A stretch of 64,000 nucleotides of DNA from Ectocarpus siliculosus (taxonomy: Eukaryota; Sar; Phaeophyceae; Ectocarpales; Ectocarpaceae). Positions 37,601 through 48,466 of this stretch are shown piece by piece. The first letter of the stretch is position 1, and every line of letters starts with the position of its first letter. The translations under genes were made by a program, and so were the position numbers. Under the pieces are notes generated by a model. That model saw only the letters and a list, made by a program, of their open reading frames with translations. It was not told the DNA's origin and ran no database searches. The stretch covers positions 5,433 through 69,432 of the forward strand of contig FN649750.1 in assembly GCA_000310025.1 (NCBI GenBank). Reading direction: 5' to 3'.

Positions 37601-40600
37601 TCTCTCTTGGTGTTGCCCTTTGCATCTTGATTCTCTCCCTCGTTTGGAAAGGATTTGCCGGTGCCTACGGTCCTCCTCAAGCTCAGGAGCAAGCTGCTGG
37701 CGGTCCTTCGGCTGCTTCTCCTCGAAGGAAGGGTGTTGTTCTGCGCCAAGAGCGCGGCCACCGTATCGGAGGCCGGTGAGATATTTTTGTTTAATTTTTT
37801 TTTAATTTTTCGCTTGTTGTGTTATCATGTTTTTCACAGCATCCCTCTCTTGTGTGAGCACCGTACAGTAAGAGGCGGAGAGATGTCATCCCCCCTCGAC
37901 CGACTTGCAAGGCTTGATTGGTCTTCAACCAAGCTTGCGCCAACCCCAATAATGGTGGTGCTGGAAACACCTCCAGTGGAGGGCTTTCCGTAGAAGTATC
38001 GGGTGCTTTCCGCGCCCACTTTGGTTGTGCAGCAACCAAGCTTTGAACGTCTGTCCAGCGGGTGTGCCATCTCTCTCTCTCCGCCCCTTCCTGTGTTGTC
38101 GTCCCATTTGTTGTACAATAGACGTCCGTCTTCCCCCGTTTCCGGTGTGGGATTTAGACACGCCAGCAGGGGTTATCTGGCAATGAAACTGCGACGAATA
38201 AATTTGTTTTCGCTGCTAATATTCCAGCAGTGAAATCGGAAAATTGGAAGTCCTGGACCGCAGACGAAATCTTGTCCGTACAATGTAGACTACATTGCGA
38301 TTTCCTACAACTTTTTTTCCCTGTACGTTCTTCTCTGGCAGTGATTGGAAAAGGGAAGGTCGGCATCTCGTTTGTATAATGTAGATTCGACGACAATTTC
38401 TGACAACTTTCATCCCCGTATCTTCGTGAATGCCAGTGATGGCGGTAGCGTCGTTGCTGCCGGGAAGTCTACCCCTCGGGCTTGGTCGGTTGGACCCACC
38501 CGGCTTCGGGTTGAAGGCATACCGGTGGCGAAAGCACGGGTTTCCGCTAAAGCTGTTCCGAAAGGTGACGTGCATGCGTGCTGGATGATAACGTTGTCGT
38601 TGGTCGACCGTTTCCTTTTCTTGTTATGTTGCGATTCTTGCTTCGGAAGTTTCGGCTGCTCGTTCACTCCTTGATTTCGGCCTCGTCTGTCTTTCTCGAG
38701 TCTACTTACCCCCCAACACCGCATTGGTGGCTAGCATGGTAGGGCATATCTTGTCCGTTTCTTATACTCGACTGCGTGCCTGGCGGTATCTAGAGACGGA
38801 GATGAAGATTCTAACAAGCGCGAGAAGTTGCTTTGAGTCGGACTGCACGCGGATGTGTTGTCGTCCACTGTGGCTGGGATAGGAGAACTGAGCTCGTTAA
38901 CGTTTGAGGGACCACCATTATCACTATTCGTACCGTACCTAGCCCGCTTTTCGTGTTTTCGTGGGGTGTTCGCCTTTTCTCCCTCAACTCTAGTTGCTAG
39001 ATCGAACGTTGCGGACAGTTCCACTCTTTCCTCCCTCAACTCTAGTTGCTAGATCGAACGTTGCGGACAGTTCCACTCTTTTCTCCCTCAACTCTAGTTG
39101 CTAGATCGAACGTCGCGGACAGTTCCTCTGTTTCCTCCCTCAACTCTAGTTGCTAGATCGAACGTTGCGGACAGTTCCACTCTTTCCTCCCTCAACTCTA
39201 GTTGCTAGATCGAACGTCGCGGACAGTTCCACTGTTTCCTCCCTCAACTCTAGTTGCTAGATCGAACGTTGCGGACAGTTCCACTCTTTCCTCCCTCAAC
39301 TCTAGTTGCTAGATCCAACGTCGCGGACAGTTCCTCTGTTTCCTCCCTCAACTCTAGTTGCTAGATCGAACGTCGCGGACAGTTCCTCTGTTTCCTCCCT
39401 CAACTCTAGTTGCTAGATCGAACGTTGCGGACAGTTCCACTGTTTCCTCCCTCAACTCTAGTTGCTAGATCGAACGTCGCGGACAGTTCCTCTGTTTCCT
39501 CCCTCAATTCTAGTTGCTAGATCGAACGTCGCGGACAGTTCCTCTGTTTCCTCCCTCAACTCTAGTTGCTAGATCGAACGTTGCGGACAGTTCCACTCTT
39601 TTCTCCCTCAACTCTAGTTGCTAGATCGAACGTCGCGGATAGGTTGAGTATCGTCTCCCTCGAATTCTTGTTACTCGATCGAATAGTTCGACTGTTTTCT
39701 CCCTCGAGTGTATTCGTGAGCCAGCGTGCACCTGCTGCCGATTCAGCTGTGTATGGTACTCTTTTCATGGCAACACCTAAAACCACTATTATACCTAGCC
39801 CTAAACCGCTTGTTAAGTTGGACGAGGAGGATGCCCTCTATTGTTGTTCGGTCAAGCGTTGCGGATGATTCGGGTGTTTTGTCCCTCGAGTTTATTCGTG
39901 AGCCAGCGTGCATCTGATTCTGCTTCAGCCGTGTACTCTTCTCACGCGCCCCCATTCGCTCGCCCTTTCTTTCGCCAGAAGTGGGTAGTCACAATCTTTC
40001 TTTTCTCGCCAGAGGTGCCTGGTTGTTTGTCAACCTGTTCGATTGCACGTTCGTGTTGTCCTGTCCTGTTTTTTTTCTGCTGCTGCAGGAAGCGCCGTTG
40101 GAACCGCTGGTAGTGATAGCGGGAGCGGCGGATGTCTTGGCGAAGGATGGCTTTTTCGCAGGCAAGTCGTCCGGGTGATGGATGCTGTGATACGTCCCGT
40201 GCCGTCCTATGGTTGCTGCTGCTGTCGTCGTCATTGCCATCGTTGTTGTTGTTGTTGTAGTTGTTGGTGGTGGTGTTGGCGTTGTTGTTGGTGAGGGTGC
40301 TGTCGGTGTTGTGACTACGGAGCAGAGCTTGCCGCCTTGCTGTCTCGAAAGCTTGTGTAGAAACGCTAGGGAACTTTTATTTCCTGTGTGTGTGTTTTGT
40401 TCTGGATTTCCATCTCAGTCTTTCCTGTCACGGTTCCACCGTGTCCTGATAGAATTGAAGACATGAAACATGAAACATGAAAAGAAAACCGCAGAAGGAA
40501 CGCGGATAATACAATAATCTCGTTTGTGTGGCCTTCCTACTGCGTAACTCCGGCTGGTGCCTCCGAAAAGCTTACCTAATGTCGCAAACACTTCCGTCTA

Positions 40601-43600
40601 TGCGATGATAGTAGGAGTAACGCCAAGAACACCCACATGCATGCAGGTACTACCAACACCATGATGCAAGTCATGCCCAACGCGAACCTAGACCTGCTGC
40701 TCAATGTCGACACATGGGAGGCTAGGTGGGGTAAGACGGAGAGGGCCAAGGCGGCTCTGGACATGGGGGAGCCAGATAGAAGCTTCGCAAGGTAAGGTAA
40801 CTCCGTTCGCTTTCTGCTGGTTGTTGTTTTGCTATTGCTGTTGTTGCCGGTACTGCTGCTGTTTGGGCGGGGGTGTTTTTTGTGTGTGGAGATTTGGCAC
40901 ACAAACGAGAACAAGTAGAGTTAGTTGCGATTCCCCCCAATCTTTGTCCCGTCTCCTCCTTCAAACCGCTCCATTCCTTTCCGGGTGGGCGAACGCATGA
41001 GAGGCATTCACGAAGCACCGGTAGCAGAGGGAGAGAATTGCCTTCTGTGCAGGCTTCGTGCATATATGTCGTGTGAAGGAAGTAACCGAGCGCTGAAAGA
41101 TGAAAGCGGGAGGTTGGGAGAGCGTTGTTTCCTCTCTCTCTTTTTGCTGGCCATTGGGCTCCCACTACTGTGGCTTTACGTTGCCAGCAGTAGTAGTAGT
41201 AGCGCCTGCCCTGTTAGGAGGGGCGAGTGCCTAGACGGAAAACACGCTCAATCAGGCCTTCCCGTACATCACACCATGGGCTTCTCTTGTAACTTTGACA
41301 AGCCACTTCAGCAACCTTGCATCTGGCATGCTTCCTCTCTCTAGGAAATAGCCTGAAACTGCTGTTGCTGTTAACGTATCATCTCCAACGACGCCAATGT
41401 TTTTCCCACTGTGTGCGAGGGTGGGGTTCGTGTCAACAAGATACACATGAGCAGAGGAGCGGGGAGCGCGTGAATCACACCTACATCATGCTCATTTCCG
41501 AACCCCCTTGCGTTGTCTTGTCTGTTTTATTGCCCGCTCGGCTTTGTTTTTCCACTGGAAAGGGAGCTAGTTCGAGCAACGAAGAGGCATTTAGGGGGAG
41601 GGGTGGGGGGCGACGGTTCGATGGAGGGCGTTGGGTGGCAGGGCTCCTCGGCTTGGATAGCAGACCAGTTCCAGCTTCACTTCGAAGACCTGGTGACCAC
41701 GGCTGCGGAGTGAGTGTCTGCAGTGTGCTTATGTTGTCTTTTCTTATCTTTTCTTGTCTTGTCTTATCTTGTCTTGTCTTGTCTTGTCTTGTCTTGTCTT
41801 GTCTTGTCTTGTCTTGTCTTGTCTTGTCTTGTCTTGTCTTGTCTTGTCTTGTCTTGTCTTGTCTTGTCTTGTCTTGTCTTGGAGTGTTGGTGTTGGTCGA
41901 TCATCAGGAAGGGTCGTTGTTACCCTTCTTGTGGTTGTGTGGATGATGATCGTTTTCACAACTGTGCGTCTTTTTTCATCGCTTTTCTTTTTTTTTGGTT
42001 CACCGGAATTGCGAGAAATGCGTACTTTCGTTTGGCGATTTCGGCACGGAAGATGTCTGGTTTACGGCGTAAATTGTTCAGGTATCATTGCATGCACCAC
42101 GGTCCGGATCTGTCTATTCCGTAGCTGCTGCTGCCGCTGTCCTCTCTCATGCTTTCAAATTTGTCCATTCTTTTAATGCCATCTCTTTTCTTGTGACTTC
42201 GCGGGACACCAGTTGTCTGGCTTCATCCTCTGTCCGACTCACTCATTTCTTTCTTAATACTTTCGGGTATATGTGTTTCACAAGGTGCTTGGCGCGAAAT
42301 GCCAGCCTCGAAGAAGCCCGTAGACGAGAGGAGGAAGAGGAGGAGCAGAGGCGAAAGGCTGCATTGGAAGACGGCGGGAGGGGCTCGGCGATGAAGATGA
42401 TCGCTGGGGTGGTCACCCCCACCCTGGATGGCATCGGCCTCAACAAGGTGGGGATGAGAGGGTGATAGGCAGGATGCTCGGACTGCCTATCCGCTCTTTT
42501 TTCTCTTCCTCTGCGTGTGCACGTCTGAACCGATCGGCAGGGGCATGAAGACAGTGGTGGTGCAAATCTGTCTGGTTGAGTGCTTTTTGGCAACGGTGCG
42601 ATCACCAGATCGCGGCACCTCTGCCCCTCTCTTTTTGCAATTTTCGATTTGAGCAGTCGTTGCCGTTGCCAGTTAAACCTAGTCACCACCAGCACCACCC
42701 TTGTTTTTCTATCTCCTACACCCGTCCCTCCGAATGCAAACATCAGGCATGGCAGCAGACAGCTACCTGGCTCAACGGGTCAGGGCCCGTCCCGGTAGCG
42801 GCGGCTCTAGAATCACACGGCCAACGGTAAGCCGAGCACGGCAAAGGATGGCTCTGCCGAACCTCTGTTTTTTTAGCGCTAGCGTATTTATTGGAAACAG
42901 GAAACGGCTGTGTATCTGACCCAGCGTGTAGATTCCTGATGGCAACGACTTCGTTTTAAGTACTTTGTTTTCTGTGTGTGCATGCATGGGTCTACGCTCA
43001 TCGGTGCAAAGAAGGTTTCTCATCCTTGTCTACCACCGAACCTTGCGGTATGTAGCGTCACGGACGGAACTATTTGTTTCTCATGAAGAATTGCGTTTTT
43101 CAGGTTCACTACTCCCAAGGTCTGCGTCCCCTAAACTCCTCGCTTCCTGTAATGTGTACCCCATCCCAATGAATGAACGGGCCACTCACACCAGGTGGTC
43201 GGAGCTGTGGACAGAGTCGGAGAACTTCGGCGTGTGGCAGTCATCGCACCGCCTCGCGGGCGCCAATGGAAACCCCTCGGAGGCGTTACCACCATCATCG
43301 TCGCTGCGCTCGGAGCCCGGCGATGGCGGAAACAGCAACAGCAACAGCAACAGCGATCCCAATAAAGCTGCGCTCGGTCCGCCAACAACAGCGAAATTTT
43401 CGAACAGCAGCGGCAGTGGCAGCACGCTGGCGAATGCGCTGCTGTGCAGCAACGGGCTAGCGGGCGCGGGCGCCTTTTTCATCGACGACGTTAGAAGCAG
43501 CAGCAGCAGTAGTGCCAAGAAGGCGGGTTCAGAAGGGGCCCCGCGGTCTGGCGTTAAGACGTACACGTACGAGAATAGCGGGGACACCTATACCGGTTCG

Positions 43601-45530
43601 TGGCAGAACGGGCGTCGGCACGGCGTGGGCGTGTACGAGGAACGGGCCACTGGGAACAGTTATGAGGTGGGTAGTTGCTGTAGTATTTTTTTTTCAGTTG
43701 GCGCTCACAGCATTCCATCACTTTGAATCAGCGCAAATAACGTCTCATCAATTTGAATCAGTGCTCACAGCATTCCATGACTTTGAATCAGCGCTAGTAA
43801 CCTTTCATCACGCAGAAGGACTCCTCTCCTTTGCGGAACTGTACAATAGTGATCACAGTATTGTATTCGACGATGGGTACCATTACTTTCTCGATTTGTT
43901 CCATTTTATGGTCCATTTTATGGAGAAGTTCATATTTTTCCGTTTGGTGACTGGACACTTCTATTACAGTTGTTGTTCTTTGTTGCAACACACGCACGCA
44001 CGCGCGCGTGATTGTCCCTCAGCCGTTTCGTGTTTTTGTTTGTTTTTGCATTTTTTTGGGGGTATTATCGTTGGTCTGTGACCACGTAAGGCGCCCGCGT
44101 CAGTTGGACCAGTAAGGAAAGATGAAGGTGCTGCATAAGGAGATCGGAACGATATGTTTATGTGAAGACAACAACATCACCATCACCACCACCACCACCA
44201 CCAACCACAACAACAACTTTCGTTGCAGGGGGACTGGGTCGAAGACGCTCGACACGGGCGAGGGGTGCTTACTTCCGGTGACAAGGATTTCGTCTATGAC
44301 GGAGAATGGTGAGGAAAGAAGATTCCAGGAAATTTCCACGACGGTAGATCACCGTGCCTCTCATCCCGGCATGCTGTTGTGTTGTGTGTGTCTAGTCGAA
44401 TGACAGCTTCTGAAGGCCATCTAGTTCTTACCTCCCACAATTGTTGGGGAGTAGAGAAAATCCCTGGAAATCTCCGGTAGATCACGGTGCTGTCGTTCCC
44501 TACATGTATATTCTGACGTGATCTTCATCCTCATCATGTCAATATCCAATCCAACAAAGTCATCTGACGGCTCAAGTCAAGGCCCTTATCTCTCGCAGTC
44601 GGAAACTCAAGATTCTATCAGCAAATGCTACTCAAGAGGACGGTGCTGCTGAAGTCCTTCCCACGGAGCCTCATAGTGACACACCCCTCGAGTATGACGC
44701 TTTCTCCGATGTGTCCAAACCCTCGCCATTGACGGAACCGAGCTGACTGTTGTTGTTGTTGTTGTTGTTGTTGCTGTTGTTGTTTGCCTTCGTCAGGGTG
44801 GATGACAAGAGAACTGGAGTGGGCAACTCGGTCATCAGGGGCACAGAGACGTACAGCGGTCGTTGGAAGGACGGGGAGTTTCACGGAGGAGGCGTTCACT
44901 GCGATGCCAGAGGGAACGTCTACGACGGGGAGGTATGTGTGTGCCGTCGTGGGTGAGTCCGTATGCATGACCTGCGCGTTGATCTAGCATTGCATTGATA
45001 TCTGCTGTAGCCTTGAAAGTAACCCACGCAGGTTTTCCTACGAAAGAAAATATACTGGTTTAAGTATAGAATCGCCTAAGTATGGTTTAGTGTTAGGGTC
45101 TGCGTGCCCCCTGCCTGCTCTCTTTCGTTCTAGTAAACATTTCACTCTGCTTTTTTTGCTCTACCGGCACACCTCGGCTATCCCGACATTTCGACATTGG
45201 GACCCCTTCGTCTCCTCGCAGCCCAATTCCACAAAACGACGACACTCCACGGACCGATACTGTATCCCTTTCCCACATCAACGACACTCTACGGAACGGT
45301 ATCCCACTGACTACCGGTATTCTTCTCCCTCCCACATGACCTTTTTCCTGTTGTATTTCCCTGTCTATCAGTTTGTCCATGGCCAGCGAGAAGGCGTTGG
45401 TCGATGGACAGCGAAGTCTGGCTTGGAGTATGTCGGCGAGTGGCGTGCTGGACAGATGTCGGGGGTGGGGCAGTCCACGGAAAAGGATGGAACAGGTATC
45501 TCCACCGCACGGTGTTCCCAGTGCATCTCT

Positions 45531-45561
<31 letters not shown>

Positions 45562-48466
45562 CCTACACTATTAGGCCATCTGGTTCGTTTTGTCCACAGC
45601 TGTCCCATGACAGTGGAATTGCTAGTTGAGGTGTCGGTCCATTGTTTCGACATGTCATCCCTGCACCCAACATCTTCAAGTAGGCACGTTTGCCTACCTT
45701 CGAACGCATCCAACTAACTACGCCCAGGAAACCCAACTGCCACCGATGGAATCGAACCCCGTGCACATGCTTTCGAGCGTGGTGGTACATCACGCGTTTT
45801 TTATTTCTATGTAGGTTTGTGATATTCACCACTGGTTGCTCTGCTTTTCTGCCTAGAAACCTTTCGACCGACAACGCTATCGTTATTCCCGCTTTTTTTT
45901 CCCAGCATACTCAGGAGAGTGGCACAACGGTCGATATTCTGGGGAAGGGACTCTCACGCTCCCGACCGGGGCCCGATATGAAGGTATTGACTGCTCTTCA
46001 CTGTGTTCGGCATGATGCAAGTCGTGTAACTTTTGGGGGGAAAGGTAGCCTGTGACCACGGGAATATACCGCGTCTAGTGTTTGACTACAGCAGTACGGA
46101 CAGAAGAAGGCACTGGGTAGAGAGAACGGAACGGTTTTTTAGTGTGAAGACAACGACGGCAACAGCACGTATGGTATTCGCCCCTTGTATCCGAATGGCC
46201 GTTGTATTGTGGAACAGAGTGGTATTGGAATAGCCATCCATGGTTAATTAGCCCTGGTCGCCGGAAAGTTTTCGCCGCGGAGCTGTATCATCATGCAGCC
46301 TCAGCTCAGAAAGTCCATGCAACAACCAGAACACTTGGTTGTGTAGGACTCCAGTTTGGATTTGTCTCTTTTACGCTACATGTTTCCAGTATTCAAGCAA
46401 GGATTTTGCGCTGAACCAATGGCCATTTCCACGCTGTTGGGAAGGGAATACTTGACATGCAGGAATTGTCTTGTGATCCGCCTGGACCTCCCCTGCGTTG
46501 TGGCTAAGGCCAGCGTTTGCCCTGACTCTTACCTATCCCTAACCTTCGTTAAGGCCGGGGCAGAAATGCCCAAGATGCATCTGACCACCACGATTTGTGT
46601 ACTGCGGACGGCACTCGAAACGCTTTGAAACTTTCACGAATGATGCATCATCGATCAATTTATGATTTGGGCTGGCTAGCTCCCAGATTGTACCGTTGTG
46701 CTGGGAGGAGCTTTAACCCATATTTTTTGTGTCCCCTACCCCCCCGTCCTTCGGTTTTGTGTGCTTTATTGGAACCGTTCCTAGGAATGTTCCGAGAAGG
46801 CGAGAAGCACGGATCGGGGTCTCTACTTACTGCGGAAGGCGATACTCTGGAAGGGGAGTGGGTCAAGTCCAGGCCTCAGGAAGGAGACGTGAGGACAAGA
46901 CAAGCTATGTGTTTTTCTGTGGCAGATTTTACACTATTGCCATTTGTGGTGCAAGTGTACCAACACGCCATTATCTTGTCATTCCCTTTTTTTGTTCTGG
47001 GTGCTTGTGATTGGGGTAGGTCGAGTATTTCATTTCTCAAGATTGTTCGATTTTTGGTGGAAGTGAATTACTTCATTTTGAAGATTGCTCCATGTCTAAG
47101 GGGTCGGAGAAAAGGTGTGAACCGACTTGGTGTGGCGTTTGTTGTTTTTGTCGTCGTTGTTGCTTATGATCCTATTTGGCTGCAGTCGATGAGCAAAGTA
47201 CTGCAGGGTCGTACGCTTAATGGATTCGGTGTCTCATTCATTGGTCATGTCTCCGGGCAGGTCCCAGAGTTTATCGCCGCAGTGCCTCTATGGCCATCTC
47301 TTATATTTCCACGTGAATCCTCTGTGTTTGCGTGTGAATCCTCTGATACGGCCTCTGATTCACTCCTGTCTCCCCGGGTGCAGTGTATTGTGTCGTCTTG
47401 CTCTCTCGCTCTCGCTCTCGCTCTCTGGAGGAAATCCGGTCTTTCCTTACAGTGCCAGCGATGTTTTGTTTGACCACGTTTTTCACGTGCGAGCCGCACC
47501 GAAAGAATGAAGGCACGGCAGCCTCCTACAAAATAGATTGTGTCTTGGTAGTTTTCATTCTCAGGAGCGTGTTTGTCACTCTGTGCAGGATCGCGCTGTT
47601 CCCGATGGCGGCAACCGCGTTTTGCTATTCCAAGGAATCTACCTTCGCCACCCTTTACCTCTGCCTATTTCTTCCGTTCGATGCAACAAATCTTGTCCCA
47701 TCCGATGTGCCTCCCTGATTACTTATATGGTTAGGTGTATCATTTTCTTCATTCGGTGTCACTATTTCTTCTATTCGGTGTGACTCTTCTGTCCACTGTC
47801 CACTCGTTATGCTGACTTTTTTTTTTCTTTATTTGCCATTCGGAATGTTTGTTGTCCTCGTCAGACGGAGTGGAGAATACGCTTCGCGAACGGGGATCAT
47901 TTCGCCGGAACGGTCCTGGAAGGCGTTCCGCACGGCACCGGGACCTACAAGTACTCGAACGGGGACATCTTCACCGGAGGGTACGATGGCAATTTTTCCC
48001 TAACCCTAACCCTAGGGACGGGAAAGCGGAGGGGAGGTTGTCGTGTCGAATGGGTCTCTTTTTTGTCATTTTGTGTTGGTATGCGCAGGAAAGGCTTTTT
48101 GAGATGGCCCCAGGTTGTGTAAAATAGTCGGAGTCGCAGGTCAAAAGCTTTCCGATGTTTTCGGCACCCATGTGAGGCGCGCTCTCCAACATGACTCTAA
48201 CCACCCCTCACGAAGGGAGCCGAAGTAGCCGCTTCGTCTTCGTACACCGCGAAAAAAATGACCAACCTTAACGACGCCTTCATCTGCACCTCCACCTGTC
48301 GGCGTTACCTCCACACAGCTGGGACAGAGGCCTCCGACACGGGCAGGGCATCTGTGTCTTCGCAAACGGGGAGAAGTTCGAGGGGGAGTGGGTGCGAGAT
48401 CACATCTCCTACCAGGGGAAAGGAGCGCTTACCCTCGCAGACGGGACAACCCACGACTTCGCTTAA
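31617..48466 (+). CDS. AVL9-type DENN protein fused to C-terminal MORN repeats
   Basis: AVL9 proteins act in late secretory transport and carry a DENN module of the kind that activates Rab GTPases. Exons: 31617-31882, 33405-33540, 34070-34324, 35793-35878, 37226-37313, 37652-37775, 38437-38564, 40089-40161, 40647-40791, 41563-41709, 42285-42461, 43195-43666, 44229-44308, 44797-44932, 45372-45495, 45906-45983, 46785-46888, 47865-47980, 48319-48466; 960 aa. AVL9-like blocks in order: LFGMSHFLR, AVCLSRLPFFGLVLQRL, LLLLEGRVLFCAKSA, VASLLPG, HGFPLKLF, DGFFAGTTN, GWQGSSAWIADQFQLHF, WSELWTESENFGVW. Then about 11 MORN units (about 665-957), such as YTGSWQNGRRHGVGVY and FTGGWDRGLRHGQGICVF. Many introns fall at the same place in the MORN unit. 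The exon 8 donor is GC. The least certain junction is exon 11 to exon 12; the first about 100 residues are low-complexity with no known domain. Confidence 0.92.
32346..32375. repeat. (CAG)n microsatellite
   Basis: About nine CAG units in intron 1 of the DENN-MORN gene. Confidence 0.88.
35127..35236 (+). repeat. tRNA-derived SINE-like element (copy B)
   Basis: Contains GAGAACCCGGCGTGC, then GGGATGCGAGGTCAATGGTC, then CGACTACGGCGTGCACGACT and a C run. This is the reverse complement of the 27050 copy. Lies in DENN-MORN intron 3. Confidence 0.55.
35509..35610 (+). repeat. tRNA-derived SINE-like element (copy C)
   Basis: GAGAACCCGGCTTGTCGCC, then GGGATACGAGGATCTATGG, then GCGTGTCCATGAATAC. Same order as copy B. 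Confidence 0.55.
35616..35731 (+). repeat. tRNA-derived SINE-like element (copy D)
   Basis: GTGAAAGCCCGGCTAATCGC, then GGGATGCGATCGTCTATGG, then GCATGCGTATTCATGAGTA and a C run. Directly follows copy C in tandem. Confidence 0.55.
35866..36015. repeat. Reiterated exon 4 donor junction
   Basis: The end of DENN-MORN exon 4 plus its donor (GACGTCATTGACAGGTGAGA, 35866) recurs as GAGGTCGTTGACAGGTTAGA (35914), CGGTAGTCGACAGGTTAGAC (35953) and GACGTCATTGACTAG (36001). Units are spaced about 40-50 bp apart. Confidence 0.82.
36021..36180 (+). repeat. tRNA-like / SINE head with A and B boxes
   Basis: GGTGGTCTAGTTGGTAACCTC (A-box-like) and GGGGTTCGAATCCCGG (B-box, about 36076-36092) are spaced as in a tRNA. 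The T stem pairs poorly and the acceptor stem does not close, so this is a pseudo-tRNA or SINE head rather than a functional tRNA. A second A-box-like stretch, GGCCTAGTGGATAGCGC, follows at 36141. Lies in intron 4, next to the first assembly gap. Confidence 0.6.
36250..36349. other. Assembly gap (100 N)
   Basis: Exactly 100 N, hence a placeholder of unknown true size, inside DENN-MORN intron 4. It interrupts no exon in the model. Confidence 0.99.
36640..37190. repeat. Diverged tandem repeat of about 90-160 bp in intron 4
   Basis: Five occurrences of GCTGTGAACTCG-like sequence (near 36708, 36870, 36960, 37070 and 37170), several followed by CAATGACGCCATGACG. Confidence 0.65.
37342..37404. repeat. 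GTGTGAT heptamer repeat, about nine copies
   Basis: Follows the DENN-MORN exon 5 donor (CAG then GTGTGA at 37314) by about 30 bp. The repeat unit matches the donor hexamer. Confidence 0.88.
38979..39656. repeat. 52-bp minisatellite, 13 copies
   Basis: Unit starts recur every 52 bases (38981, 39033, 39085 and on to 39605), almost identical. Each unit carries TTTCCTCCCTCAACTCTAG, a pyrimidine tract ending in AG like a 3' splice site. Decayed units continue to about 39900. Lies in DENN-MORN intron 7. Confidence 0.95.
40161..40646 (+). other. GC-AG intron of the DENN-MORN gene
   Basis: Exon 8 ends TTCGCAG and the intron starts GCAAGT. Exon 9 follows ATGCAG and starts GTACTACC. Joining here restores DGFFAGTTN, the conserved AVL9 (F)xxGxTN block, and keeps the reading frame. 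No nearby GT donor does so. The listed start, 40161, is the last exon base. Confidence 0.75.
41735..41881. repeat. (GTCTT)n pentanucleotide microsatellite
   Basis: More than 24 nearly perfect GTCTT units in intron 10, starting about 25 bases after the exon 10 donor. The Leu-Ser-Cys-Leu-Val run that it encodes is not a protein. Confidence 0.95.
43700..43815. repeat. Short tandem repeat with TTTGAATCAGCGC
   Basis: Three to four diverged units of about 30 bp ending (A/T)TTTGAATCAG(C/T)GC in DENN-MORN intron 12. Confidence 0.7.
44075..44218 (+). repeat. SINE-like element with (AAC/ATC)n tail (copy 1)
   Basis: Starts CTGTGACCACG, has GATCGGAACGATATGTTTAT and ends GTGAAGACAACAACATCACC with a triplet tail. 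Abuts the acceptor of exon 13. Confidence 0.55.
44749..44783. repeat. (GTT)n microsatellite before the exon 14 acceptor
   Basis: About eleven GTT units end 13 bases before the exon 14 acceptor (CTTCGTCAG) and may serve as its U-rich tract. Confidence 0.85.
45536..45558. repeat. (CAG)n microsatellite
   Basis: About seven CAG units in DENN-MORN intron 15, shortly after exon 15. Confidence 0.85.
46051..46168 (+). repeat. SINE-like element (copy 2)
   Basis: Starts TGTGACCACGG and contains CTGGGTAGAGAGAACGGAAC followed by GGTTT, then GTGTGAAGACAACGACGGC. It shares an exact stretch of about 26 bases with the copy at 55857-55985. Lies in intron 16. Confidence 0.7.
47998..48015 (-). repeat. Interstitial telomere-like CCCTAA repeat
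   Basis: CCCTAACCCTAACCCTAG, three units, in DENN-MORN intron 18 shortly after exon 18. Confidence 0.85.

Noticed and set aside
38979-39656. Regular 52-bp array as a CRISPR
   Set aside because: Units are contiguous with no unique spacers, and the array sits in an intron of a nuclear gene. It is a minisatellite.
41317-41946. 209-codon frame with a repeated Leu-Ser-Cys-Leu-Val run
   Set aside because: The run is the translation of the (GTCTT)n microsatellite in intron 10. The exon 10 part uses a different frame.
45720-45830. Possible minus-strand tRNA (GGGGTTCGATTCC)
   Set aside because: B-box-like word only. No A box and no cloverleaf could be found.
47588-47718. Extra exon between DENN-MORN exons 17 and 18
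   Set aside because: It follows a good acceptor, but no donor fits, and exons 17 and 18 already join in phase with a continuous MORN pattern.
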